Assembly (NCBI RefSeq): GCF_039649665.1
Contig: NZ_JBDJAW010000006.1
Span: 124,001-188,000, forward strand
Source of the DNA: Microbispora sp. ZYX-F-249
Lineage (GTDB): Bacteria > Actinomycetota > Actinomycetes > Streptosporangiales > Streptosporangiaceae
Direction: 5' to 3'
Length of the DNA stretch: 64,000 nt
In this document: positions 29,102-38,264 of the stretch, piece after piece
Layout of the letters: each line of letters begins with the position of its first letter
Position numbering within the stretch: position 1 is the stretch's first letter
Made by a program: the position numbers and the translations under genes
The notes under the pieces: model-generated
Told to the model about the DNA's origin: nothing
Database searches by the model: none
Seen by the model: the letters and a program-made list of their open reading frames with translations, nothing else

Positions 29102-29506
29102 GTGACTACACCCCTAAAGACGCCGGCCCCTGCGACCGGAGGACGCAGGGCTCTCGTCCTCGCCCTCATGGCGCTGGTGTTCACCCTGATGCTGCCGGCC
29201 GCCGGGCTGGCGCTGTCCATCTTCGCGATCGTCATCGCGATCCACGACCTGCGTCTGCTGAACCGTGAACGACGCGGGATCGGCATGGCGACCGGAGCCG
29301 TCGTGCTCTCGTCACTCGCGTTCGTCCTGGGGCTGGTGACGACGGGATTCCAGCTCTACTTCTCCGACGAGCTCAACGCCTACACCGAGTGCCGCAAGGG
29401 TGCGGGGACGGTGACCGCCCAGCAGGAGTGCTCCGACCAGCTCATGCGGGCGTTCGAGCGCAAGCTCGGGGTGGCCTGGCCCGCCGGCGTCCCCGCCCCC
29501 GCCTGA
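29102..29506 (+). CDS. Small DUF4190-like membrane protein
   Basis: 134 residues from the GTG at 29102, which has AGGAG at 29094-29098. Two membrane helices (about 15-45, RRALVLALMALVFTLMLPAA, and 60-88, GIGMATGAVVLSSLAFVLGL) and an outer C-terminus with two cysteines (ECRKGAGTVTAQQECSDQL). The helix-loop-helix with a RRGIG turn between them is like the short DUF4190-type membrane proteins of actinomycetes. Divergent from purN. Function unknown. Confidence 0.65.
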   Translation: MTTPLKTPAPATGGRRALVLALMALVFTLMLPAAGLALSIFAIVIAIHDLRLLNRERRGIGMATGAVVLSSLAFVLGLVTTGFQLYFSDELNAYTECRKGAGTVTAQQECSDQLMRAFERKLGVAWPAGVPAPA

Positions 29507-29633
29507 GACGCCTGCCCGCTGCGGCGTGCCGGGCGCGCCCTTCCCTCCGCCGCGTCCCGGGGACACGTTGTCCGGCCCCGCCGTCGGCGAGGTCGTCCTC
29601 GCCGCGTCCGTCGCCGAGTGGCCGGGGGAGGGA

Positions 29634-31274
29634 TCAGTCGCGGTCCCAGGCGTAGGGATCGACGTAGATAACGTGACCCCCGCGGTCGTCGGTCTCGTCG
29701 ACGATGTCCTTGCGCGGCTCCGGCGGAGGACTCGCCGCGGGCTTGCGCGGCGCGCCGGGATCACGGGAGGTGCCCCCGGGCCGCCGCGCGCTCATGTCGT
29801 CGAACGTCTCGGCCGCCGCGGCGGCGTGCTCGTCGGTCCAGTCGTCCCTGATCACCGGGATCGGCTGCGTATCCGCCTCGGTGGCGTCCAGCCAGTGGCC
29901 CGGCAGGTGGGCGCCGCGGGCGGGCCGCACCCGGCCGGCCGCCTTGGCGATCACGGCGCCGGCCTTCCGCACCGGCTCGGGCGGGGTGGCCGGCCTCCGG
30001 GAGATCAGCCACCAGTTGGCGATGCCGGCCGAGATGCCGGCGGCCACGCCGACCTCGAGCGCGACCGACAGCGCCACCTCCCAGGGAGACGGCCCTACTG
30101 CGGCCAGGCCCGCCCCGCCGAGCGGGCCGCCCGACAGCGCGGCGAGCGTCCCGGCGACGAGGCCGGTGGTGACGCCGCAGACGAACCCCCACAGGGGCGC
30201 GGCCTCGAACGACGGGGTCGGCGCGACACGGGCCGTCACCACGCCGGCGACGGCCCCGGCCGCGAACGGCACCGCGATCACGCCCATGACCCAGGCGGGC
30301 GCCGCGCCGGACGACGGCAGGGCGCCCAGCAGCGGCAGCATGGGCACCGCGCTCAGCTTGACCCCGGTGGGCGCGACCAGCGTTCCGGCGCCCACCGCGA
30401 AACCCGGCCCCGAGATGTAGGCCATGCCCCAGATCACCGCGTTGAAGAAGTAGAGGACCTCCAGGAGCAGGAGCAGCAGGCCGCCGACCACTCCGGGGCT
30501 GAGGACCTCCGACATCTGCTCGATCCTGGCGAAGTTGACCACCACGGCCCCGAGGACCAGCACGGCCCCGGCCAGGAGCATCACCGAGATCGCGACGGCC
30601 GTGCCGGAGACGAGCGACCGTGGCCGCTCGGGCAGCAGGCGCAGCATCGACCGCCACGGCCCGATCGTGCGGGCGGTGGCCACGGAGCCGGTGACGAAGG
30701 CCAGCAGCAGGTGGCTGACCAGCGCCTCCCCCAGGAACGGCCGCATGATCTCGTTGCCGGAGACCAGGGCGATCACCCCGGCGAGCAGCGCGTACGGCGC
30801 GGCCAGCGAGATGCCGGCCTGGGCGATGAGCACGAGCTGGGCGCGGCGGCGGGCGTTCTCGACGTCGCGGGGCGTGCCCTTGGGCAGCCGGGCCGGCATC
30901 CGCAGCCGCAGGTCGGCGTCGCGCGCCATCCACAGGCCGGCCCGGTAGAGCAGCGCCCCGGGCAGGATCATCAGCCCGATGGGCAGCAGGCCCACCCGGC
31001 CACCGGGGATCGCGAAACCGGCGTGGTGAGCGGCGAGCCAGAGCTGGCAGGCCGTACGGAAGACGCCGGGCAGGCCCTCGCCGAACGGCCCGCGAGGCGC
31101 GGCCATCCAGCCGATGAGCGTGACCGTGGTGAGCACGGCGAGGCCGACGCCGAGCGTCCCGACCGCTGCCAGCATGCCGGAGACGGGGAGCGGACGGCGG
31201 GTCTCCTCGTCGTCGCCGCCCCGGCCGAGCACGGCACGGGGAGCGGTCCTGAATTGATCGAGAAGGCCCGTCAC
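29634..31274 (-). CDS. DUF6350 (PerM-like) polytopic membrane protein
   Basis: 546 residues, about 11-12 membrane helices from residue 30 to 440, then a long cytoplasmic acidic/basic tail (KDIVDETDDRGGHVIYVDPY near the end). LPVSGMLAAVGTLGVGLAVL and GGRVGLLPIGLMILPGALLY are typical of the actinobacterial DUF6350 family, sometimes called cell division protein PerM. In streptomycetes it lies between sucD and purN, as here. GTG start at 31274. Role in growth or division is only suggested for relatives. Confidence 0.85.
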   Translation of the reverse strand: MTGLLDQFRTAPRAVLGRGGDDEETRRPLPVSGMLAAVGTLGVGLAVLTTVTLIGWMAAPRGPFGEGLPGVFRTACQLWLAAHHAGFAIPGGRVGLLPIGLMILPGALLYRAGLWMARDADLRLRMPARLPKGTPRDVENARRRAQLVLIAQAGISLAAPYALLAGVIALVSGNEIMRPFLGEALVSHLLLAFVTGSVATARTIGPWRSMLRLLPERPRSLVSGTAVAISVMLLAGAVLVLGAVVVNFARIEQMSEVLSPGVVGGLLLLLLEVLYFFNAVIWGMAYISGPGFAVGAGTLVAPTGVKLSAVPMLPLLGALPSSGAAPAWVMGVIAVPFAAGAVAGVVTARVAPTPSFEAAPLWGFVCGVTTGLVAGTLAALSGGPLGGAGLAAVGPSPWEVALSVALEVGVAAGISAGIANWWLISRRPATPPEPVRKAGAVIAKAAGRVRPARGAHLPGHWLDATEADTQPIPVIRDDWTDEHAAAAAETFDDMSARRPGGTSRDPGAPRKPAASPPPEPRKDIVDETDDRGGHVIYVDPYAWDRD

Positions 31275-31377
31275 GCTACCGCATCATCCCAGCCCCGCCG
31301 CTCTCCTCCACGACGCCACGCCGAGGAGTACGCAATCCGGACGCATCGGCGCGCGTAGCGGCAGGGGCCGGAGACGA

Positions 31378-31440
31378 CCGCGACCTTGCACTCGCACCGC
31401 CGGAGCGGTGGGAGTGCAAGGGAGTCGACCAAGGTCGCGG
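31378..31440 (-). terminator. Nested, mutually exclusive hairpins after sucD
   Basis: Inner stem CCTTGCACTC (31384-31393) with GAGTGCAAGG (31412-31421), extended past one mismatch by CACCGC/GCGGTG around a CGGA loop. Outer stem CCGCGACCTTG (31378-31388) with CAAGGTCGCGG (31430-31440), perfect over 11 bp. The two stems compete for bases 31384-31388. The element begins 24 bases past the sucD stop, so a terminator is the simplest reading. Confidence 0.65.
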
Positions 31441-31463
31441 ACGACAGCCGGACGTGTGCGCGG

Positions 31464-32339
31464 TCAGCGGCTGGACATGATCTCGCGCATCAGGCGGGCG
31501 GTCTCGCTGGGCGTGCGGCCGACGCGGACGCCGACCTTCTCCAGGGCCTCCTTCTTGGCCTGGGCGGTGCCGGCGGAGCCGGACACGATCGCGCCGGCGT
31601 GGCCCATGGTCTTGCCCTCGGGCGCGGTGAACCCGGCCACGTAGGCGACGACCGGCTTGGTCACGTGCTCGTCGATGTAGGCCGCCGCGCGCTCCTCGGC
31701 GTCGCCGCCGATCTCGCCGATCATCACGATCGCGTCGGTCTCCGGGTCCTCCTGGAACGCCTGGAGGGCGTCGATGTGCGTCGTGCCGATGACCGGGTCG
31801 CCGCCGATGCCGACGCAGGTGGAGAAGCCGATGTCGCGCAGCTCGTACATGAGCTGGTAGGTCAGCGTGCCCGACTTCGACACCAGGCCGACGCGGCCCT
31901 TGGTGGTGATGTCGGCCGGAATGATGCCCGCGTTGGACACGCCGGGCGAGGCGATGCCGGGGCAGTTCGGGCCGATGATGCGGGTCTTGTTGCCCTTGGA
32001 GACGGCGTACGCCCAGAACTCGGTCGTGTCGTGGACCGGCACGCCCTCGGTGATGACCACGCACAGCGGGATCTCGGCGTCGATGGCCTCGCGGACGGCG
32101 GCCTTGGTGGCGGCCGGGGGCACGAAGACGACGGACACGTCGGCGCCCGTCTGCTCCATGGCCTCCTTGACCGTGCCGAAGACCGGCAGGCCCTCGTGCG
32201 TGATGCCGGCCTTGCGGGCGTTCACGCCGCCCACGACCTTGACGCCGGCGGCGAGCATGCGGCGGGTGTGCTTGGTGCCCTCACCACCGGTCATGCCCTG
32301 AACGATGATCTTGCTGTTCTCGGTGAGCCAGATAGCCAT
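31464..32339 (-). CDS. sucD: Succinyl-CoA ligase, alpha subunit
   Basis: 291 residues from the ATG at 32339 ([20 protein letters not shown]), full length. Interconverts succinyl-CoA and succinate with nucleotide triphosphate formation. The CoA-binding Rossmann half is followed by the ligase half with the phosphohistidine loop in [13 protein letters not shown]. The open frame continues far upstream through sucC but that is not coding; the true start overlaps the sucC stop by one base (TAATG). Translationally coupled to sucC. Confidence 0.95.
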   Translation of the reverse strand: MAIWLTENSKIIVQGMTGGEGTKHTRRMLAAGVKVVGGVNARKAGITHEGLPVFGTVKEAMEQTGADVSVVFVPPAATKAAVREAIDAEIPLCVVITEGVPVHDTTEFWAYAVSKGNKTRIIGPNCPGIASPGVSNAGIIPADITTKGRVGLVSKSGTLTYQLMYELRDIGFSTCVGIGGDPVIGTTHIDALQAFQEDPETDAIVMIGEIGGDAEERAAAYIDEHVTKPVVAYVAGFTAPEGKTMGHAGAIVSGSAGTAQAKKEALEKVGVRVGRTPSETARLMREIMSSR

Positions 32340-33520
32340 TACGCACCTACCGCGGCGAGCTGTGCGGCGCGCTTGGCCGCTTCGTCCATGGTGTCGACCA
32401 GCTCGACCCGCGGCAGCGCGGCGTCGGCCAGGATCTGCCGCCCGAGGGCGGCGTTGTTGCCGTCCAGGCGGACGACCAGCGGGTGGGTCACTTCCTCGCC
32501 CCGGCTCTGCAGGAGCTCGAAGGCCGAGACGATGCCGTTGGCGACCGCGTCGCAGGCGGTGATGCCGCCGAAGACGTTCACGAAGACCGACTTCACCGAC
32601 GGGTCGGACAAGATGATCTCCAGGCCGTTCGCCATGACCTCGGCCGAGGCGCCGCCGCCGATGTCGAGGAAGTTGGCCGGCTTGGGCTGTCCGGGGAACT
32701 CCTCCCCCGCGTACGCCACGACGTCGAGCGTGGACATGACCAGGCCCGCGCCGTTGCCGATGATGCCGACGTTGCCGTCCAGCTTGACGTAGTTGAGGTG
32801 CTTCTCCTTGGCCCGGGCCTCCAGCGGGTCCTCCGCGGCCTTGTCGACGTACGCGACGTGCTCCGCCTGGCGGAAGTTCGCGTTGTCGTCGAGGGTGACC
32901 TTGCCGTCGAGCGCCTTCACCTGGCCGTCGGCCGACAGGATCATCGGGTTGACCTCGACGAGCGAGGCGTCCTCGTCGACGAAAACCGCCCAGAGCTTCT
33001 CGATCAGCTCGGCGGCGCCGTCCAGCGCCTGCTGCGGCAGGCCGCCGGCCACCGCGATCTCGCGGGCCTTGGCGCGGTCGACGCCCGTCAGCGGGCTGAC
33101 CGGCACCTTCGCCACCTTCTCCGGCGCGGTGTGCGCGACCTCCTCGATGTCCATGCCGCCCGAGGCGGAGCAGATGGCGAGGAAGGTGCGGTTGGCGCGG
33201 TCGAGGAGGAAGGAGAAGTAGTACTCCTCCGCGATCTGGCTGGCCTCCTCGATCAGGACCTTGTGGACCGTGTGGCCCTTGATGTCCATGCCGAGGATCT
33301 GCGCCGCCTTCGCCTGCGCGTCGGCGGCGTCGTCGGCCACCTTCACGCCGCCGGCCTTGCCGCGCCCGCCGGTCTTGACCTGGGCCTTGACGACAACGCG
33401 TCCGGTGAGCTGCTCGGCAGCCGCCCGCGCCTCCTCCGCGGTGTGCGCGACGATTCCGCGCGGCACCGGGATGCCGTACTCCGCGAAGAGCTCCTTCGCC
33501 TGATGTTCGAACAGGTCCAC
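32339..33520 (-). CDS. sucC: Succinyl-CoA ligase, beta subunit
   Basis: 393 residues, full length. It starts [20 protein letters not shown]; the ATP-grasp domain includes [19 protein letters not shown] and the C-terminal domain reads [18 protein letters not shown]. Forms an alpha-beta complex with SucD in the TCA cycle. GTG start at 33520. A B12-binding methylmalonyl/isobutyryl-CoA mutase-type subunit lies just upstream on the same strand, whose product succinyl-CoA would feed this enzyme. Confidence 0.96.
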   Translation of the reverse strand: MDLFEHQAKELFAEYGIPVPRGIVAHTAEEARAAAEQLTGRVVVKAQVKTGGRGKAGGVKVADDAADAQAKAAQILGMDIKGHTVHKVLIEEASQIAEEYYFSFLLDRANRTFLAICSASGGMDIEEVAHTAPEKVAKVPVSPLTGVDRAKAREIAVAGGLPQQALDGAAELIEKLWAVFVDEDASLVEVNPMILSADGQVKALDGKVTLDDNANFRQAEHVAYVDKAAEDPLEARAKEKHLNYVKLDGNVGIIGNGAGLVMSTLDVVAYAGEEFPGQPKPANFLDIGGGASAEVMANGLEIILSDPSVKSVFVNVFGGITACDAVANGIVSAFELLQSRGEEVTHPLVVRLDGNNAALGRQILADAALPRVELVDTMDEAAKRAAQLAAVGA

Positions 33521-33677
33521 GAGGGTCCGTCCCTTTTGATGTCCGAGGCCGGGCGCCGTCGTCCCGCCCGGCGTTTCCGCGCATGAAGCCTAGTCCCCGT
33601 GACGGCGTGACCACGTCATCGGGTCCCACTGGAGCCTTGCCAACAACCCTCAAGTACGGCAAGGTTGGGCAAAATGC

Positions 33678-34079
33678 CTAAACGGTGGCTGGAACCGCCG
33701 AACGGACCCATTCCACAATCTCCTGCGTCGTGGACCCGGGTGTGAAGATCCGCGCAACGCCCATCGTGGTCAGTTCCGGGATGTCGGCATCGGGAATGAT
33801 TCCGCCGCCGAACACCACGATGTCCTCGGCCCCCTCCTCGCGCAGCACCTCGAAGAGCCGGGCGAACAGCGTCATGTGGGCGCCGGACAGGATGGACAGC
33901 CCGATGGCCGCCGCGTCCTCCTGGATCGCCGTACGGACGATCTGCTCCGGGGTCTGGTGCAGCCCCGTGTAGATGACTTCCATGCCCGCGTCGCGCAGCG
34001 CCCGCGCCACCACCTTCACCCCGCGGTCGTGCCCGTCGAGCCCCGGCTTCGCGACGACGACCCGAATCCTGCCTGCCAT
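33678..34079 (-). CDS. B12-binding subunit of an acyl-CoA mutase (IcmB/MCM C-terminal type)
   Basis: 133 residues, one complete cobalamin-binding domain as in the small subunit of isobutyryl-CoA mutase or the C-terminus of methylmalonyl-CoA mutase. The DxHxxG cobalt-ligand motif is D15-G-H17-D-R-G20 ([10 protein letters not shown]), followed by SILSGAH and the [10 protein letters not shown] loop. No large catalytic subunit is in the window, so its partner must be encoded elsewhere. From memory S. coelicolor icmB (SCO4800) is also separated from its partner and lies near sucCD. Confidence 0.87.
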   Translation of the reverse strand: MAGRIRVVVAKPGLDGHDRGVKVVARALRDAGMEVIYTGLHQTPEQIVRTAIQEDAAAIGLSILSGAHMTLFARLFEVLREEGAEDIVVFGGGIIPDADIPELTTMGVARIFTPGSTTQEIVEWVRSAVPATV

Positions 34080-34167
34080 GAAGACCTCCCGCAGATGGTG
34101 CCCGCTGCCCGAAGCGTAACCGCCGCGCGCCGCCTCCCCGTGGAACGGCCCCCGTCTCCGGAGCCGG

Positions 34168-34611
34168 TCAGCCGCCTCCCGGACGCTCCCGGAGCAGCGC
34201 GCGCAGGCCGTCCACGAGCCCCTGCCTCTCCTGCGGGGTCATCGTGCGCACGGCCGCCGTGAGCGGGTCGTCGCGGCCGGCGTCGTCGCGGCCCTCGCCG
34301 CCGGCGGCGGCACGCCCCGCCTCGGTGACCCGCACGTAGACGCGCCGCCGGTCACGCTGGTCGCGCGTCCGCGCGACCAGCCCCCGGGTCTCGACGCGGT
34401 CGAGGAGTTCGGTGGTCGCGGCCCGCGACAGGCGCAGCCGCCCCGCCAGGTCGCCCACGGTGAGCGGCCCGTACGACACCAGGTGACGCAGGACCGACAC
34501 CATCCGGGCGGTCAGGTCACGGCCCGGAAGCAGGCGACCGGACGTGCGCAGACGCCGGTGGACGGCGGGGTAGAGCCGGGATATCTCCTCGACCGCCGTG
34601 TTCTCCTCCAT
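34168..34611 (-). CDS. MarR-family transcriptional regulator
   Basis: 147 residues, a winged-HTH dimer. [20 protein letters not shown] is the HTH with recognition helix [15 protein letters not shown], and the wing [16 protein letters not shown] carries the DxRxxR motif. The ATG at 34611 is 20 bases from a perfect ATTTCGC-G-GCGAAAT palindrome, its likely own operator. Divergent from a secreted-protein gene that may be under the same control. Confidence 0.87.
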   Translation of the reverse strand: MEENTAVEEISRLYPAVHRRLRTSGRLLPGRDLTARMVSVLRHLVSYGPLTVGDLAGRLRLSRAATTELLDRVETRGLVARTRDQRDRRRVYVRVTEAGRAAAGGEGRDDAGRDDPLTAAVRTMTPQERQGLVDGLRALLRERPGGG

Positions 34612-34631
34612 GGTGTCCTTTCGCTACGAAC

Positions 34632-34646
34632 ATTTCGCGGCGAAAT
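34632..34646. promoter_or_regulatory. MarR-type palindromic operator
   Basis: ATTTCGC-G-GCGAAAT, perfect seven-base arms, 20 bases upstream of the MarR start in an AT-rich patch that stands out from the surrounding GC-rich sequence. Confidence 0.6.
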
Positions 34647-34784
34647 AATAATCAGCCCGCATACCGGCCCACTAGCTGAAAACTCACAGGAAATGTGGAT
34701 TTTCGTAACTCTTTTGTGATCACGAGCCGCGAAGATTTCCGGGCTGCCCTCTCGATCTTGAGGGCACTTACGGGAGGAATCACT

Positions 34785-35687
34785 TTGAAGCGAGCAATCA
34801 TGGCGCTGGCGTGCGCCGCGACGGCCGCCCTCGTGGCGCCCGCCGTCGCCGCCCCCGCGCAGGCTCAGACCTCGGCGCAGGCGCCGACCCCCGCCGCAGA
34901 CCCGGTCGCGGCGCTCCGCAAGCAGTTCGTCGCCGGACACGGCGTGCGGTACGTCTCCACGAGCACGATGAGCGTCCTCGGCATCCCGGCCATCAAGGTC
35001 ACCTCGAACGGCGGCTACGCCTTCGGCCGGTCCGGCATCGCCGCGGCCGACAGCACGCAGAAGGTCAAGTACAGCGACCTGCTGAAGGACGAGGACGAGG
35101 ACCTGAAGGGCGCGGAGGACCCCGTCCGCACGGTCGTCATCGGCAGGACCGCCTACTACTCCGGCGGCATCTACGCGGACCTGCTCCCGGAGGGCAAGAC
35201 CTGGCTGCGGGTGCCCGGTGTGCGGCTGGACCCCACGCTGAGCGGGGGCGGGTACTTCAACGCCGCGGACTGGCGCAGCCTCAAGACGGTCCTCGCGACC
35301 ACCAAGGCCAAGGGGCCGGGCGGCAGCGTCAACGGCGCGAAGACCACGCTCTACCGCGGCACCATCACCCTGGGGCAGCTGATGAAGGTCAGCCCGGGCC
35401 TGAAGTACGGCCTCGCCGGCCTGGGGACCAACCCCTCCAAGACCGTGGTGTCCTGGAAGCTGTGGGTCGGCTCCGACCAGCTCGTCCGCCGCGTCTCGGC
35501 CACCGCCGACCTGAAGGCGAAGACCGAGGGCAAGTCCGTCACCTTCACCCTGTCCGACGTCACCACGTTCGCCGGTTGGGGCAAGAAGGTCACGGTCAAG
35601 GCGCCGCCGAGGAGCCAGGTGGCCAACCTGAGCGACCTCGACAGCGAGCTGCCGGACACGCAGGGCCCGGTCATCCTGCCCAACTGA
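34785..35687 (+). CDS. Secreted protein of unknown function
   Basis: 300 residues from a TTG at 34785, selected by GGAGG seven bases upstream; the frame extends further but without a better site. Signal peptide (LKRAIMALACAATAALVAPA, ending AQA) then a soluble domain with repeated strands and turns: TTLYRGTITLGQLMKVSPGL and VSWKLWVGSDQLVRRVSATA. That pattern of a substrate-free, strand-rich fold followed by a question-type VSWKLWVG segment is seen in LppX/LprG-like lipid-binding proteins, but there is no lipobox. Divergent from the MarR gene; role not known. Confidence 0.65.
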   Translation: MKRAIMALACAATAALVAPAVAAPAQAQTSAQAPTPAADPVAALRKQFVAGHGVRYVSTSTMSVLGIPAIKVTSNGGYAFGRSGIAAADSTQKVKYSDLLKDEDEDLKGAEDPVRTVVIGRTAYYSGGIYADLLPEGKTWLRVPGVRLDPTLSGGGYFNAADWRSLKTVLATTKAKGPGGSVNGAKTTLYRGTITLGQLMKVSPGLKYGLAGLGTNPSKTVVSWKLWVGSDQLVRRVSATADLKAKTEGKSVTFTLSDVTTFAGWGKKVTVKAPPRSQVANLSDLDSELPDTQGPVILPN

Positions 35688-35750
35688 TCCGCACGATCGG
35701 GCACGGGTGACCGCCGCGCGGACCGACCCCCGCGAGGCGAAGGTCAGAGG

Positions 35751-35797
35751 CGGCCGGTCCCGGGTGATGACACAGTGATCACACCCGGGGCCGGCCG
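35751..35797. terminator. Bidirectional terminator hairpin
   Basis: 16-bp stem CGGCCGGTCCCGGGTG / CACCCGGGGCCGGCCG with one G-U position and a 15-base loop, in the 239-bp gap between the convergent secreted-protein gene and pcrA. The rest of the gap shows no gene. Confidence 0.7.
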
Positions 35798-35926
35798 TTC
35801 CGTTTCCGCCCCGCCGCCCACGTCTTCCGGGCGGCGACCGCCGGCGACGCGTCCACCGGTCAGGCGGCGACCGCCGGGGACTCCGGCAGCGCCCGCGGCG
35901 AGCGCGGAAAACAGGTCAGCGCATGA

Positions 35927-38200
35927 TCAGAGCTTGTCGATCGGGGCGTAGGCGAGCAGCAGGGTCTTCTCGCCCTCGCTACCGAAATCGATCTTCACGC
36001 GCGTCTTCTCGGCCTGGCCGTCCACCGCCACCACCGTGCCGAGCCCGAAGGTGTCGTGGGTGACCCGGTCGCCCGGCGACAGGTTCGGCACCTGCCGGCC
36101 GCCGGTCTTCTGCGCGGGAGCCGTACGGGCGGCCGGGCGGGAGGTCGCGGCGGACCAGGCGGTCTTGCCCGGGTCGCCGCGCCAGTCGACCAGGTCGCCC
36201 GGCACCTCCGACAGGAAGCGCGAGGCGGGGTTGAACGACGGCGCGCCCCACGCCGAGCGGACCGCGGACCTCGACAGGTAGAGCCGCTGCTTGGCCCGGG
36301 TGATGCCGACGTACGCCAGCCTGCGCTCCTCCTCCAGCTCCTTCGGGTCGTTCAGCGAGCGCATGTGCGGGAAGACCCCGTCCTCCATGCCCGTGAGGAA
36401 CACCACGGGGAACTCCAGGCCCTTGGCGGTGTGCAGGGTCATCAGCGTGACCACCCCGCCGTGGTCGTCGCCGTCGGGGATCTGGTCGGCGTCGGCGACC
36501 AGCGAGACCTGCTCCAGGAAGTCGACGAGCGTGCCCTCCGGGTTGGCCTCCTCGAACTCGGCGGCCACCGAGATCAGCTCGTTGAGGTTCTCCAGCCGGC
36601 TCTCGTCCTGCGGGTCGCCCGAGGTCTCCAGCTCCGTCCGGTAGCCGGTGGCGCTCAGCACCTCCTCCGCCAGGTCCGACAGCGGAAGCTCCTTGGCGCG
36701 CAGCTCGTCCAGCAGGGTGACGAAGTCGCGGATCGCGTTGAGCGAGCGGGTGGCCACCCCCGGCGCCTCGTCGGCCCGGCGCAGCGCCTCCCAGAAGCCG
36801 ATGCGCTCGCGGTTGGCGAACGCCTCCACCATCGCCTCGGCGCGGTCGCCGATGCCGCGCTTGGGCACGTTGAGGATGCGCCGCAGCGACACCGTGTCGT
36901 TCGGGTTGGCCAGGACCCGCAGGTAGGCGAGCAGGTCCTTGACCTCCTTGCGCTCGTAGAACCGCACCCCGCCCACGACCTTGTACGGCAGGCCGGTGCG
37001 GATGAAGATCTCCTCGAACACCCGGGACGCGGCGTTGGTGCGGTAGAAGATCGCCACGTCGCCGGGGGTGACCCCGTGGTCGTCGCTCAGCCGGTCGACC
37101 TCCTGCGCGACGAACATGGCCTCGTCGTGCTCGTTGTCGGCGACGTATCCGATGATCTTCGGCCCCGCGCCCTGGTCGGACCACAGGTTCTTCGGCTTGC
37201 GGCCCTCGTTGCGGGAGATGACCGAGTTGGCGGCGTTCAGGATCGTCTGCGTGGAGCGGTAGTTCTGCTCCAGCAGGATCGTCCGCGCGTCCGGGTAGTC
37301 GCGCTCGAACTCCAGGATGTTGCGGATCGTCGCACCGCGGAAGGCGTAGATCGACTGATCGGCGTCGCCGACGACCACCAGCTCCGAGGGCTCGACGCCC
37401 TCCCGCACCACGTCGCCGTCGGCGGTGCGCACCTCGGGCCGCCCGACCAGCTCGCGGATCAGCATGTACTGCGCGTGGTTGGTGTCCTGGTACTCGTCGA
37501 CCATCACGTGCCGGAACCGCCGCCGGTAGTGCTCGGCCACCTCGGGGAAGAGCTGGAACAGCGTGACCGTCAGCATGATCAGGTCGTCGAAGTCCATCGC
37601 GCCGGCCTCGGTGAGCCGCCGCTGGTAGGTGCGGTACGCCTCCGCGAGCGTGCGCTCCAGATGGGTCGAGGCCCGGTCGGCCGCCGTCTCGTAGTCGATC
37701 AGCTCGTTCTTGAAGTTGCTGACCTGCGCGGAGAAGGAGCGCGGCGGGTAGCGCTTGGGGTCGAGGTCGAGCTCGCGGCACACCATCGCCATGAGCCGCT
37801 GGGAGTCGGCCTGGTCGTAGATCGAGAAGCTGGAGGTGAAGCCCAGCCGCTTCGCCTCGCGCCGCAGGATCCGCACGCAGGCGCTGTGGAACGTCATGAC
37901 CCACATGGCCCTGGACCGCGGCCCGACGAGCTTGTCGACCCGCTCCTTCATCTCGCGGGCGGCCTTGTTGGTGAAGGTGATCGCGAGGATCTCCCCCGGC
38001 TGGACGCCGCGCTCCGCCAGCAGGTACGCGACGCGGTGCGTCAGCACCCTGGTCTTCCCGGAGCCGGCCCCGGCGACGATCAGCAGCGGACTGCCCTGGT
38101 GGGTGACGGCGTCCCGCTGCTGCGGGTTGAGGCCGTCGAGCAATGGATGAGTGGCGGCTCGGGTGGACACCCTCCTTAGGTTATGGCCGCGCACCGACAT
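35927..38200 (-). CDS. pcrA: UvrD/PcrA-type ATP-dependent DNA helicase
   Basis: About 757 residues from the ATG at 38200; a GTG at 38170 is the alternative, but the AAGGAGG there abuts the codon, too close. Superfamily 1 motifs are intact: Q-motif LNPQQRDAV, Walker A GAGSGKT, motif II VDEYQDTN, motif III DADQSIYAFRGA, motif IV EQNYRSTQ, motif V TLHTAKGLEFPVVF and motif VI AYVGITRAK. The C-terminal ~50 residues (VPNLSPGDRVTHDTFGLGTV) form the RNA-polymerase-binding Tudor-like domain of PcrA. Works in nucleotide excision repair and removal of replication blocks. Confidence 0.93.
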   Translation of the reverse strand: MSVRGHNLRRVSTRAATHPLLDGLNPQQRDAVTHQGSPLLIVAGAGSGKTRVLTHRVAYLLAERGVQPGEILAITFTNKAAREMKERVDKLVGPRSRAMWVMTFHSACVRILRREAKRLGFTSSFSIYDQADSQRLMAMVCRELDLDPKRYPPRSFSAQVSNFKNELIDYETAADRASTHLERTLAEAYRTYQRRLTEAGAMDFDDLIMLTVTLFQLFPEVAEHYRRRFRHVMVDEYQDTNHAQYMLIRELVGRPEVRTADGDVVREGVEPSELVVVGDADQSIYAFRGATIRNILEFERDYPDARTILLEQNYRSTQTILNAANSVISRNEGRKPKNLWSDQGAGPKIIGYVADNEHDEAMFVAQEVDRLSDDHGVTPGDVAIFYRTNAASRVFEEIFIRTGLPYKVVGGVRFYERKEVKDLLAYLRVLANPNDTVSLRRILNVPKRGIGDRAEAMVEAFANRERIGFWEALRRADEAPGVATRSLNAIRDFVTLLDELRAKELPLSDLAEEVLSATGYRTELETSGDPQDESRLENLNELISVAAEFEEANPEGTLVDFLEQVSLVADADQIPDGDDHGGVVTLMTLHTAKGLEFPVVFLTGMEDGVFPHMRSLNDPKELEEERRLAYVGITRAKQRLYLSRSAVRSAWGAPSFNPASRFLSEVPGDLVDWRGDPGKTAWSAATSRPAARTAPAQKTGGRQVPNLSPGDRVTHDTFGLGTVVAVDGQAEKTRVKIDFGSEGEKTLLLAYAPIDKL

Positions 38201-38264
38201 CCGGGGCCCACTCGCCCGGCAAGTCACGTTTAAGGTGATGTGCCACACCATGAGGAGGCTGCTC

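Noticed and set aside
31464..33662. Apparent sucD with a ~440-residue N-terminal extension
   Set aside because: The extension is sucC read in another frame; the conserved SucD start MAIWLTENS is at 32339.
36056..38179. 707-codon plus-strand frame antiparallel to pcrA
   Set aside because: Mirror of the helicase codons; no ribosome site or domain.
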